From Mycoplasmoidaceae bacterium (GTDB lineage Bacteria > Bacillota_I > Bacilli_A > Mycoplasmatales > Mycoplasmoidaceae), in assembly GCA_024427265.1 (NCBI GenBank), contig JAKSVP010000017.1:1-16363 (forward strand): 16,363 nt of DNA, written 5' to 3'. Both the position numbers and the translations under genes were made by a program. Shown here piece after piece: positions 1-13,214 of the stretch (position 1 is its first letter; each line of letters starts with the position of its first letter). Under the pieces are notes generated by a model, which saw only the letters and a program-made list of their open reading frames with translations, was not told the DNA's origin and ran no database searches.

Positions 1-4054
<4,054 letters not shown>

Positions 4055-4066
4055 ATAACTCTCCTG

Positions 4067-4091
4067 AAATAATATATTCTATATATTATTT
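4067..4091 (-). promoter_or_regulatory. AU-only hairpin in the rpoB leader beside the SD
   Basis: A perfect 10-bp inverted repeat with a 5-nt loop ends one base upstream of the rpoB Shine-Dalgarno. All pairs are A-U, so the stem is weak and may simply reflect base composition. A role in controlling access to the SD is only a guess. Confidence 0.25.
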
Positions 4092-4122
4092 TTTTGGTAT
4101 TAAATAATATACGAGTTTATTA

Positions 4123-4152
4123 ATTATATATATAAATAGGGTTTTTACACAA
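4123..4152 (-). promoter_or_regulatory. probable rpoB promoter
   Basis: On the minus strand a perfect TATAAT (4123-4128) lies 18 nt from a weak -35-like TTGTGT (4147-4152). Transcription would start near 4116, giving a leader of about 60 nt with an SD. Other TA-rich -10 candidates are nearby. Confidence 0.5.
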
Positions 4153-4180
4153 AAATTTTAAAATATTTTATTTTTATATG

Positions 4181-4186
4181 TATAAT
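4181..4186 (+). promoter_or_regulatory. -10 element for tRNA-Gly
   Basis: A perfect TATAAT ends 12 nt before the mature 5' end of the tRNA. It diverges from the rpoB promoter. No convincing -35 is seen. Confidence 0.6.
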
Positions 4187-4198
4187 ATACAAACTTAC

Positions 4199-4272
4199 GC
4201 AGATGTAATTCAATGATAGAATGCGACCTTGCCAAGGTCGATACGCGAGTTTGATTCTCGTCATCTGCTCCA
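4199..4272 (+). tRNA. tRNA-Gly(GCC)
   Basis: A complete cloverleaf: 7-bp acceptor (GCAGATG/CATCTGC), 4-bp D stem with a 7-nt loop, anticodon GCC at 4231-4233, 4-nt variable loop, 5-bp T stem and encoded CCA (4270-4272). The D loop reads AATGATA and the T loop TTTGATT. The usual G19-C56 tertiary pair is therefore replaced by A19-U56. The tRNA has its own -10 upstream and a hairpin terminator just downstream, so it appears to be a single-gene unit. Confidence 0.97.
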
Positions 4273-4278
4273 TTAAAT

Positions 4279-4305
4279 CAAAGTAGGTTAAAACCTACTT
4301 TTTTA
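4279..4305 (+). terminator. intrinsic terminator after tRNA-Gly
   Basis: Stem AAAGTAGG/CCTACTTT with a short TTAAAA loop, followed by a T-rich run. The run flows straight into the TATAAT of the next gene. Confidence 0.85.
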
Positions 4306-4308
4306 TTT

Positions 4309-4314
4309 TATAAT
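4309..4314 (+). promoter_or_regulatory. -10 element, leaderless start of the membrane protein gene
   Basis: A perfect TATAAT ends 6 nt before the ATG at 4321. Normal +1 spacing would place the transcript start at or next to the A of ATG. There is no SD and no recognisable -35; the -35 region falls inside the terminator hairpin. Confidence 0.65.
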
Positions 4315-4320
4315 TTGCTT

Positions 4321-5898
4321 ATGATAGCTGCGATATTTATCGTTCCTTTAGTCTATTTTATTAATGCTTTTTTAATAGGTAGATTAATCAAAAGATGAGA
4401 GATTAGTATTAATCCATTTTTAGCTACTATTGTAGGTTTTATCGCATTTTTTGACATTATCTACTTTATCACAATTTGACTATATGCTGGTAAAGTAGCA
4501 ATCTGGGGTTATTTCCTTGTAGTTGGAATTATTCAAAGTATTTTACTAGCTTTGTATATTGCCAACTGACGATACACATTTATTACTTGATCGGTAGATT
4601 ACAAGAAAGTAATTACATTTGTAATTACTATGGGTTTAGTCATTCTAATTGGTTGACTAAATTTTAGAAATTACAACTCAGAATTTGGTAAAACTTGAAT
4701 CTGAACAATTAACCATTCTCAGATGGATATTTGAAGACCAATGTGGTTTGGAACAACTGAAAAAGACTTTGTTTCTAACTTCTCTGCTTTCAACGTAATG
4801 AACTTATTTTGATGTGATGCTTTTAGTAATGTAATGAAGTCAACAGCTTTATCATTTTGTAACTGATCTTGGACAATAATTGCAGGTGGTTTTGTTGCTT
4901 GTATTACGACATGAATGATTGACAAAAAAACAAGCATTCCTAGAGTCATAATTTGCATAATAATTAATCTGCTATTAGTCGTCCTAACGCTAGCATTTAT
5001 CGAGACATACGCCATAGGCGATGCATGAGTTTTATTGCTTTTATTTACTTACATTTTAGTCACAGTAAAGCATGAAACTTCTGATACTTTAAGACTATTC
5101 ATTTTGACAACTATTTTGATAGGATTTTTAGCTGCAAGTTGTACTAGTTTCTTTACTGTTATTTTTGTTTGAATTTTCTCAATTTACCATGCAATTAGAA
5201 ACAAACAAAATACATTGAATTACTTATTATTCTTATCATGACCTTTAGCTTTAACAATCTTTAGTATGTTATCAATATATTCATATTGGTTACTATCACT
5301 TGTTGATGCTTTATATCTTGTTCTTGCAGTCATTTGTATTGTTGTTTTCAGAAGAGTTGGAACACCTTCATGAGATACAAAAATATCACTAGGAATTTAT
5401 CGTAATTCTGGAAAGATTGTTTATGCAGGATTAATTATCTTTGTTGCTTTAATCTTAATTGCAAACTTCTTCATTTTCCAAGAAATCTACCACTGAAGTG
5501 GTAAAAATATTAATTACCAAAACTTCCTAACATTTACTTACACATACATCTGATCATTCAACATTACATCAGTTGTTTGAGTAGCAGTATTTAATGCTGT
5601 AATGTATTTAATTTTTGTTGTAATGGCAATTTACTACATCGTAATTAGAAGAATAAAAACTAGTAAACTAAATCCACTATTTAAAACTGATTCAGCTATT
5701 AAGTTTGGTGTAATTAGTTGTTTATTGTTCATAAACCCTCTAGTTATTCACGTGTTAAAGATGTCAACATCAGCATTCCCTTTAAACACTTTAGACTTAA
5801 ATATGCTGTTTGTCGTTCCATTATTTGTTATTGCTCAAAAGACATGTTTCAACTACAAACGTATCTCAGTTAGACACTGAAATTACGACTGATATTAG
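4321..5898 (+). CDS. polytopic membrane protein of unknown function
   Basis: I do not recognise this 525-aa protein. It is hydrophobic almost throughout, with about 12-14 predicted membrane helices by eye and no cleavable signal peptide. The main polar stretch is around residues 115-165, between the fourth and fifth helices. Short basic loops such as VFRRVG and IRRIKTSK probably face the cytoplasm. Trp is abundant: 24 residues, 20 of them UGA and 4 UGG. The C-terminus is RHWNYDWY, with two UGA Trp codons just before the TAG stop. It stands alone between terminators, with a TATAAT 6 nt before the ATG. No transporter signature, ATPase motif or glycosyltransferase motif is visible. A carrier or a membrane-bound transferase is possible, but neither is supported by a motif. 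Confidence 0.85.
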
Positions 5899-5903
5899 AG
5901 ATT

Positions 5904-5934
5904 AAAAAAGATTAGTAAACTAATCTTTTTTCTT
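5904..5934 (+). terminator. intrinsic terminator after the membrane protein gene
   Basis: A perfect 12-bp stem (AAAAAAGATTAG / CTAATCTTTTTT) with a TAAA loop. The T-run continues directly into the ligA -10 element. Confidence 0.88.
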
Positions 5935-5940
5935 TATAAT
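5935..5940 (+). promoter_or_regulatory. -10 element of ligA
   Basis: A perfect TATAAT sits immediately after the terminator T-run and 16 nt before the ATG. A second -10-like TAATAT (5946-5951) would give a fully leaderless start. No SD is present with either. Confidence 0.55.
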
Positions 5941-5956
5941 TTGTTTAATATATCTT

Positions 5957-7939
<1,983 letters not shown>

Positions 7940-7948
7940 AATAAATAA

Positions 7949-7953
7949 AAGAG
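7949..7953 (+). promoter_or_regulatory. Shine-Dalgarno of cysS
   Basis: AGAGG lies 8 nt before the cysS ATG, in the 22-nt gap after ligA. No terminator or TATAAT separates the genes, so ligA and cysS are probably co-transcribed. Confidence 0.6.
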
Positions 7954-7961
7954 GCTTAAAA

Positions 7962-9266
7962 ATGAAATTATATAACTCAAGTACAAATCAATATGTTGAA
8001 TTAACAGAACCTAAGATCTCAATTTACAATTGTGGTCCTACTGTTTATAACTATGTTCACATCGGTAATGTTAGACCGCTAGTTATTTTCGATGTTTTAT
8101 ATCGTTTCCTTTTAAACCAAAGAAAAGAAGTTGTATATATACAAAATATTACAGACGTTGATGACAAGATCATTAAGGCTGCTGCTGAAGCAGGTATTAG
8201 TGAAAAGGAATTAACATCTAAATATACTCAAGCCTATTTAGATATCTTTAAATTATTAAATGTTAAGCAACTTGTTATGCCTAATGTTTCAGAACATATT
8301 CAAGATATTCAAAATTACATTACTAATTTAATTAACAAAGGCGCTGCCTATGTTGTTGATGGTGATGTTTACTTTGATGTTGGTAAAGTTCCAAACTATG
8401 GTCATGTATCTCACCAAAATCCACAACAATTATTAGATGGTGTAAGAAAAGAAAATAAGGGCAACAAGAAAAATCCTTTGGATTTTGCTTTATGAAAAAA
8501 GACAGATGTTGGTGTTAACTGAACATCTCCATGATCTAATGGTAGACCAGGATGACACACTGAATGTTGTGTTCTAATTAATAAATATGCCGGTGACCAT
8601 GTAACTATTCACGGTGGTGGTGTAGATTTAAAATTCCCTCACCATGAAAATGAAAATGCGCAAAACGTTGCTACATTTGGACGTGATATCGCAGATATCT
8701 GAATGCACGTAGGTCATATTAATGTAGAAGGTGCAAAGATGTCTAAATCATTAAACAACTTCATTTTGGTTAAAGATTTAGTTAATGCTGAAAACGCAAA
8801 TGGTCTAAGATGATTCTTCTACAAAGCTAAATATGAACAACCAGTTAACTTCTCTAGAGAATTGCTTGAACAAGCAACTAAAGAAATTAACAGTCTTATC
8901 CATTCAGTGGTTGTTGCTAAAACATACAACATTGCAAATGATACTTTCTTTAAAGAACCTGCTCCAGTTAGCAATGAATTTGCAGATGCATTAAATGATG
9001 ACTTAAACATTCCTAATGCTATCACTGTTTTAATGAAAGAAATTTCTATGCTTAACAATCTTGTTAGAGAAAAGAAGTTTGCTGACTCAAACAAACTATG
9101 TTGTGTTATTGCTAAAGAATTAGAAATTCTTGGCCTAAGAAATGACAACATTGACCATGTTAGTTCGGTAGGCTTAATTAAAGGTTGAAAACTAGCTTCT
9201 GACGAAAAACGTTTTGATGAAGCTGACAAACTAAGAGATGAACTAATGAAAAAAGGATTGCTATAA
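7962..9266 (+). CDS. cysS: cysteinyl-tRNA synthetase
   Basis: Class I aminoacyl-tRNA synthetase that charges tRNA-Cys. At 434 aa it is slightly shorter than the 460-470 of many bacteria, mainly at the C-terminal end. The HIGH motif is HIGN (33-36) and the KMSKS motif is at 259-263. The zinc ligands that select cysteine are present: Cys24, Cys202 in GWHTEC, and His227 and Glu231 in FPHHENE. The C-terminal KLRDEL segment is also typical. Its TAA stop shares one base with the ATG of the next gene, so translation is likely coupled. In Bacillus the order is cysS, mrnC, then an rlmB-type gene; here the Mini-III RNase gene is absent from that position. Confidence 0.97.
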
Positions 9267-9985
9267 TGCAATTAATTATTGGCAAGAAAGCAATACTTGA
9301 TGCTATTAGTAATAAGAGTTTAAAGTCTGCTACTATTAGTAATAAAGATAAAATCTTTTACAACAAGGTAAAAGCTTATTTACCAAGTGTCTCTATTAAT
9401 AATGATAAATCGTTCTATGAATCAATAGCTAAAGGTCAAAACCATCAATTTGCTATTGGCTATGTTGAAGGTGAGATTGGTTTAACTTTGGATGGATTAT
9501 TAACTAAAGTTAAAGATCAATCAACATCTTTAATTCTTATGCTTGATTCAATTGAAGATCCAATGAACTTTGGAGCAATCATTAGATCAGCTGAATCATT
9601 TGGTGTTGATGCTCTAATCTATAAGAAAGATGGACAATGTCAAATAACTCCTGCTGTTATTAAAACATCACAAGGTGCTATTAGCAACCTTAATATGATT
9701 AAGGTAACTAACCTTTCTGATACTATTGCTAAATTAAAAAATGCAGGATATTGAGTTTATGCAAGTTGTTTAGATTCTCAAGCGCATAAACTAGATGATG
9801 TTAAATTTAGTGGTAAAGTAGTTATTATTGTCGGCAATGAAAATAAAGGAATAAGTCCTCTAGTTATAAAGAATGCAGACTTTAAAGTATATATAGAGGC
9901 ACCAGGTAAAACGCAATCATTAAATGTATCTGCCGCCACTGCAGTTCTGCTTCATACCATTTCAAGCAAAATAAAAAGAGGTTAA
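9266..9985 (+). CDS. rlmB: TrmH/SpoU-family RNA 2'-O-methyltransferase, probably RlmB (23S rRNA)
   Basis: A SAM-dependent RNA ribose methyltransferase of the knotted SPOUT fold, 239 aa. The N-terminal substrate-binding domain starts QLIIGKKAILDAI. The three SpoU motifs follow: DSIEDPMNFGAIIRSAESFG (about 93-112), VIIVGNENKGIS, and PGKTQSLNVSAATAVLL near the C-terminus. Residues before the last motif read IEAPG, where many relatives have IPM.G. The cysS neighbour supports RlmB (2'-O-Gm2251 in E. coli numbering), but the target nucleotide cannot be read from sequence. It starts within the cysS stop (TAATG) without an SD. Its own stop codon lies in the loop of the downstream terminator hairpin. 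Confidence 0.92.
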
Positions 9986-9997
9986 ACCTCTTTTTTA
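9973..9997. terminator. bidirectional terminator between convergent genes
   Basis: Perfect 9-bp stem AAAAAGAGG/CCTCTTTTT with loop TTAAA. A T-run follows on the plus strand, and the A-run on the other side gives a T-run on the minus strand. The rlmB stop codon (9983-9985) overlaps the loop. The minus-strand CaCA stop (9995-9997) overlaps the end of the stem and T-run. Confidence 0.85.
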
Positions 9998-11185
9998 TAC
10001 TGATGTGTTTTGAACTAATCCTAAAATCATGTATGTTAAGTAGCATCCAATAACAATTGTTAATAATGAAACGTTTGTTGCAATGATTTGGTTTCTTCTT
10101 AATTTACCTTTTATTGATTTTGAGTTCAAAATCAAATATAGAGAGAAGAACACACACATTAAGATGAACATAACCACTTGAACCATAACACTGTTTTGGT
10201 CTTTAGGCATTGGGAACATTGGTTCTAGTCCTTCATGTCATAGACAAGCATAAGCAACGTTACATGCAAATAAGATTGTCATATTAAATGCACATGAACC
10301 AGCCATAGAGTTAATCATCATGTTATATCTATTATCAATTGCTAAAGTTGCAACGGCAATTAATTCTGGCAAACTTGTTGCTACTCCTAGCAATAGTGTT
10401 CTACCAAAGGTAGCATCGCCAGGGAATCATTTAACAATACATCCACTACAGCTTCCTGCTAACATTAATGAAGAGAATGTTAAAACAGCAATACCAAGAA
10501 TCAACAATAAAATTAATGGTGCCATATCTAATTTCATAAAAGCAGATTCTTCTTTCATTTGCTTGTCAGGAAGTTTTGTTGTAGTTTTCATACCTTTACC
10601 AATAACAGCAGCTGGTTTAATCTTTCCACCAACAAACATGAATAGCACAGCTATTGCATATGATAGGAAGATAAAAACTGAGAATAAGTTAAATCCATGT
10701 CAAACAACTGGGCTTATCTTTCCAGTTGGAGAATTCTCTCCATAGATTAAGCCGTTGTTATCAAACAATACGGCTAACATACATAATACTGAACCTACAA
10801 TTAGGCAAATAATTGTAATAGTATTAATTTGGTCAGCTTCACGGTGTCTAAAGATTCAAACTGTTGCTAAACAAGCAACACCAATAATCAACATACAGAA
10901 CATGTTTGATCCAATAACATCACCAAATACTGCACCAGGGTTACCATACTCTGGACCTATAGTGGCAGCATTTATGGTATAACCTATAGCCGTAATAAAT
11001 TCAGGAACTGATGTGATAGCACCGATTAAAATACCACCGATAACACCATCAGGTAATTCAGCTTTATCTTTGATAGTTACGGCAAACTTAGTTACTAATG
11101 TTGCTAAAACACCAACGACGATAGCAAAAGTAAAAAAACATGCTACAGCTGCACCATAATTTTCAGCAAAAAAGGATTCAAACAT
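9995..11185 (-). CDS. CaCA-family cation antiporter (Na+/Ca2+ exchanger-like), copy 1
   Basis: A membrane antiporter of the Ca2+/cation antiporter superfamily, 396 aa, with about 10 membrane helices in two inverted halves and a Lys-rich cytoplasmic loop (about residues 188-215) between them. Alpha-1 repeat: GAITSVPEFITA with Glu62, then GDVIGSNMF with Asn94. Alpha-2 repeat: GVATSLPELIAV with Glu274, then AGSCAFN, where Cys298 takes the place held by an acidic residue in NCX_Mj. It starts with GGAG 9-12 nt upstream of the ATG. It follows the second paralogue after a 51-nt gap that contains a perfect AT-only palindrome. The family transports Ca2+ against Na+ or H+, but the ion used here is not readable. 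The two UGA Trp codons near the junctions of the visible open segments are real coding positions. Confidence 0.93.
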
Positions 11186-11193
11186 GTTTTTAA

Positions 11194-11198
11194 CTCCG
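11194..11198 (-). promoter_or_regulatory. Shine-Dalgarno of CaCA copy 1
   Basis: Minus-strand CGGAG lies 8 nt before the ATG at 11185. This is one of few clear SDs in the window, so this gene is probably initiated independently rather than by coupling. Confidence 0.6.
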
Positions 11199-11214
11199 TT
11201 ATATTAACTATATA

Positions 11215-11236
11215 TTAAAAAATATATATTTTTTAA
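11215..11236. repeat. perfect AT-only palindrome between the CaCA genes
   Basis: A 22-bp sequence identical to its own reverse complement, ending exactly at the stop codon of CaCA copy 2. It carries A- and T-runs on both sides and could act as a weak terminator or an attenuator. With no G or C it could also be compositional. Confidence 0.45.
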
Positions 11237-12346
11237 TTAATTGATAAAACCTAAAACTAAGAAGACTATGTAGGCAATAACAACTAACGACAATAATGAT
11301 GTATTAATTGCTAAAATTTGTCTATCTTTTAACTTATTTTTATATTTGTTGCTATTTGCAACAAGATAAGCAATCATTGCAACTATCATTACTATTCCAA
11401 CAATTACTTGTGTTAGATTGTATGAGTTCCAATCATACATAGTTCCAGCTTGTTGAGTTAAACAAGCATAAACAATATTAGCTATTGTTAGGATTGATAA
11501 GTTAAATGATGTTGATCCAACAATTGTATCAATAACCATGTTATACTCTTTGTGAATACAAAGATTAATACAACAAACTATTTCAGGTAAAGAAGTTACC
11601 ACACCTAATAATAATGCTCCACCAAATGAAGCTTTTTCTTCAGTTCCAAATACTCTTGATCAATGATTGAAGATTAATGATTCAGATGTGAATGTTAAGA
11701 AAACTGCACAAGCAATCAAGATGATTGAAACAATTGCTATTAAAGTAATAACTCATCCTAAATTCAATTTAAACAATCTTGATTGTTTTGCTTGTTTAAT
11801 TTCAGTTAAACCTTCTTTTGAGTTTGTTTTAACCTTAGCACCTCTTGTCATAAAGAAGATACTAGCTCCATAACTAGCTAGTATTAAAATACTAAAGAAG
11901 TTAAAACCATGTCAAACTAAAGCAGGAATAAAGTTTGAAGCAACCATTGCCAACAATACAAAGACAGTTCCTACTCCAGTAAACACTAATGTCATAGTGT
12001 TAACTTGGTTAGCTTTATGCTTTCTAAACATTCAAACACAAGCTAACAAACATACAGCTAATATGAAAATATCAAAGATATTGCTTCCAATAATATCTCC
12101 AAATCCTAAGCTTCCTGTTTTATGAACAAGAATGGAAGCAATACAAGTTACCAACTCTGGTAAACTAGTAATTACACCTAGCAGTAAACCAGCAACTACA
12201 CCATCAGATAAATGTGCTTTTTCTTTTAGAATAACACATAGTTTGGATAAAAGAGTTGTAATAACTACAACTGATACCAATAAGACGCAATATAGAGAAA
12301 TCGTTATTGGAAATGAAGAATTAAAGAAATCAATAATTGGATTCAT
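11237..12346 (-). CDS. CaCA-family cation antiporter (Na+/Ca2+ exchanger-like), copy 2
   Basis: Paralogue of the downstream antiporter, 369 aa, with the same inverted-repeat architecture. Alpha-1: GVITSLPELVTC with Glu64, then GDIIGSNIFD with Asn89. Alpha-2: GVVTSLPEIVCC with Glu255, then VGSTSFN, where Thr279 occupies the position that is Asp240 in NCX_Mj. A basic loop with TRGAKVKTNSKEG separates the halves. Shared segments such as VWHGFN, the alpha repeats and the C-terminal INTSLLSL show a tandem duplication. The start at 12346 overlaps the stop of the upstream small gene by one base (TAATG) and lacks an SD, suggesting coupled translation. Ion specificity is unknown. The role is likely Ca2+ (or other cation) extrusion at the single plasma membrane. 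Confidence 0.93.
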
Positions 12347-12645
12347 TATTTATTTTTTTCTTTTTTAGCTTCTTCCTCTAGTTTATCTAGAGCTTTTTTA
12401 ATAGTTTGTTTGTTAGTGTCAGCCTTGTCTTTTTTGTGTTTTACTACTAAAGCCATTACTAATCAAACGATGCCAGATGCTAAAACCAAACTACCAAATA
12501 CTGCAAGCAGTATTACTCAATGTTGTCTTAGTTCGTTACTTGTAACTAAGAAAGTAAAAACAAAAACAAGTACAAAGATTATTGCACCAAATGTCTTGCT
12601 AATATTCTTGACAGTTAGTTTATCTTTAAACTTGTTCTTTTCCAT
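12346..12645 (-). CDS. small two-helix membrane protein, unknown
   Basis: A 99-aa protein starting MEKNKFKDK. I do not recognise it. Two hydrophobic segments, about residues 20-36 (GAIIFVLVFVFTFLV) and 44-68 (VILLAVFGSLVLASGIVWLV), are followed by a highly charged Lys/Glu tail (about 69-99) likely to be helical or coiled. It contains two UGA Trp codons, which would hide it from a standard-code gene caller. It starts 2 nt after the rpsO stop, and its stop overlaps the next ATG by one base. It therefore sits tightly inside the rpsO-CaCA operon. A partner or regulator of the exchangers is possible but is inferred only from position. Confidence 0.8.
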
Positions 12646-12647
12646 AA

Positions 12648-12923
12648 TTAGTTAGCAGCTCTTAAGTTAAGTTTCTTAACTAATTCACGATATTTTTCAA
12701 GGTCAGTTCTCTTAAGGTAGTTTAATAAACCACGTCTTTTAGAGTTCTTTGCATACAAAGTTCTTTTGCTAGCAAAGTCTTTTTGATTACCTTTCAAATG
12801 TTCAGTTAAAGAATTAATTTCTGCAGTAAGGATCGCAATTTGTACTTCAGTATTTCCAGTATCTTTTGGATTCTTACCGTATTCCTTAACTAAATTTTTC
12901 TTTGTTTCTTTTGAAACAGCCAT
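12648..12923 (-). CDS. rpsO: 30S ribosomal protein S15
   Basis: Primary 16S rRNA-binding protein of the small-subunit platform. Its 91 aa matches the family. Recognisable segments are DTGNTEVQIAILTAEINSL, TEHLKGNQKDFASKRTLYAK and KRRGLLNYLKRTDLEKYREL. The usual KKDHHSRR reads KDFASKR here, so the Asp and Ser are kept but both His residues are lost. It heads an apparent operon with a small membrane protein (2-nt gap) and two cation exchangers, which is not the common rpsO-pnp arrangement. An AAAGGAG sequence lies about 13 nt before the ATG, slightly far for an SD. The roughly 90-nt leader could carry autoregulation. Confidence 0.97.
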   Translation of the reverse strand: MAVSKETKKNLVKEYGKNPKDTGNTEVQIAILTAEINSLTEHLKGNQKDFASKRTLYAKNSKRRGLLNYLKRTDLEKYRELVKKLNLRAAN

Positions 12924-13015
12924 ATTCTTAATATGTCTCCTTTAATTTAATTTTCAACACTTTTTATTGTTATCACTTCGACAGATAAAGCAATCATGTC
13001 TTGGGTCTAACGTGT
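12924..13015 (-). promoter_or_regulatory. rpsO 5' leader, possible S15 regulatory RNA
   Basis: If transcription begins downstream of the TATAAT at 13023-13028, rpsO has a leader of about 90 nt, long for this window. It contains complementary arms ACAC/GTGT that could close a junction, an internal TTATC/GATAA hairpin (12973-12991) and the SD near its end. S15 represses its own mRNA through structured leaders in several bacteria. I cannot show that this leader folds like any known class. Confidence 0.35.
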
Positions 13016-13022
13016 TTAATTT

Positions 13023-13028
13023 ATTATA
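13023..13028 (-). promoter_or_regulatory. -10 element of the rpsO operon
   Basis: Minus-strand TATAAT, diverging from the tRNA-His -10 at 13051-13056. No -35 stands out at standard spacing. Confidence 0.5.
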
Positions 13029-13050
13029 CTTATATTTAGTCAAAAGTATA

Positions 13051-13056
13051 TATAAT
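13051..13056 (+). promoter_or_regulatory. -10 element of tRNA-His
   Basis: A perfect TATAAT ends 15 nt before the encoded G-1 of the tRNA. Confidence 0.55.
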
Positions 13057-13071
13057 TATTAGACAAGTTAT

Positions 13072-13149
13072 GGCGTTTATGGTGAAGTTGGCTAACACAC
13101 CTGACTGTGACTCAGGCACTCGTGGGTTCAAGTCCCACTAAACGCCCCA
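13072..13149 (+). tRNA. tRNA-His(GTG)
   Basis: Cloverleaf with an 8-bp acceptor that includes the genome-encoded G-1 paired with C73, the identity element of tRNA-His. The anticodon GTG is at 13107-13109 in the loop CTGTGAC, the T loop is TTCAAGT, and CCA is encoded (13147-13149). It is followed at once by a hairpin terminator. Confidence 0.98.
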
Positions 13150-13157
13150 TTAATGAT

Positions 13158-13187
13158 AAAAATCGTTTTATAGACGATTTTTTTCTT
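13158..13187 (+). terminator. intrinsic terminator after tRNA-His
   Basis: Stem AAAAATCGT/ACGATTTTT (9 bp) with loop TTTATAG, followed by a T-rich run that leads into the ispG -10. Confidence 0.85.
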
Positions 13188-13193
13188 TTTATA

Positions 13194-13199
13194 TATAAT
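13194..13199 (+). promoter_or_regulatory. -10 element of ispG-rnhC
   Basis: TATAAT 15 nt before the ispG ATG, which leaves a leader of only about 8 nt and no SD. Confidence 0.5.
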
Positions 13200-13214
13200 A
13201 AAAAAACTTTAACA

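Noticed and set aside
4055..4198. Replication origin or DnaA box cluster in the AT-rich rpoB/tRNA-Gly gap
   Set aside because: No TTATNCACA-like boxes are visible, and the gap is explained by two divergent promoters.
4719..5015. Minus-strand ORF inside the polytopic membrane protein
   Set aside because: It is antisense within an open 525-codon gene, with no SD or -10. It is a shadow.
10320..10745. 141-codon plus-strand ORF opposite CaCA copy 1, with others at 10755, 11667, 12132 and 12410
   Set aside because: They are antisense to well-supported genes, lack promoters or SDs, and their translations are low-complexity mirrors of membrane segments.
12641..12648. A second small gene or terminator between rpsO and the small membrane protein
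   Set aside because: Only 2 nt separate the stop and the next ATG, so there is no room.
13107..13214. Upstream in-frame extension of ispG beginning inside tRNA-His
   Set aside because: The extension would read through the tRNA 3' half and a strong hairpin terminator. Family homology begins at the ATG at 13215.
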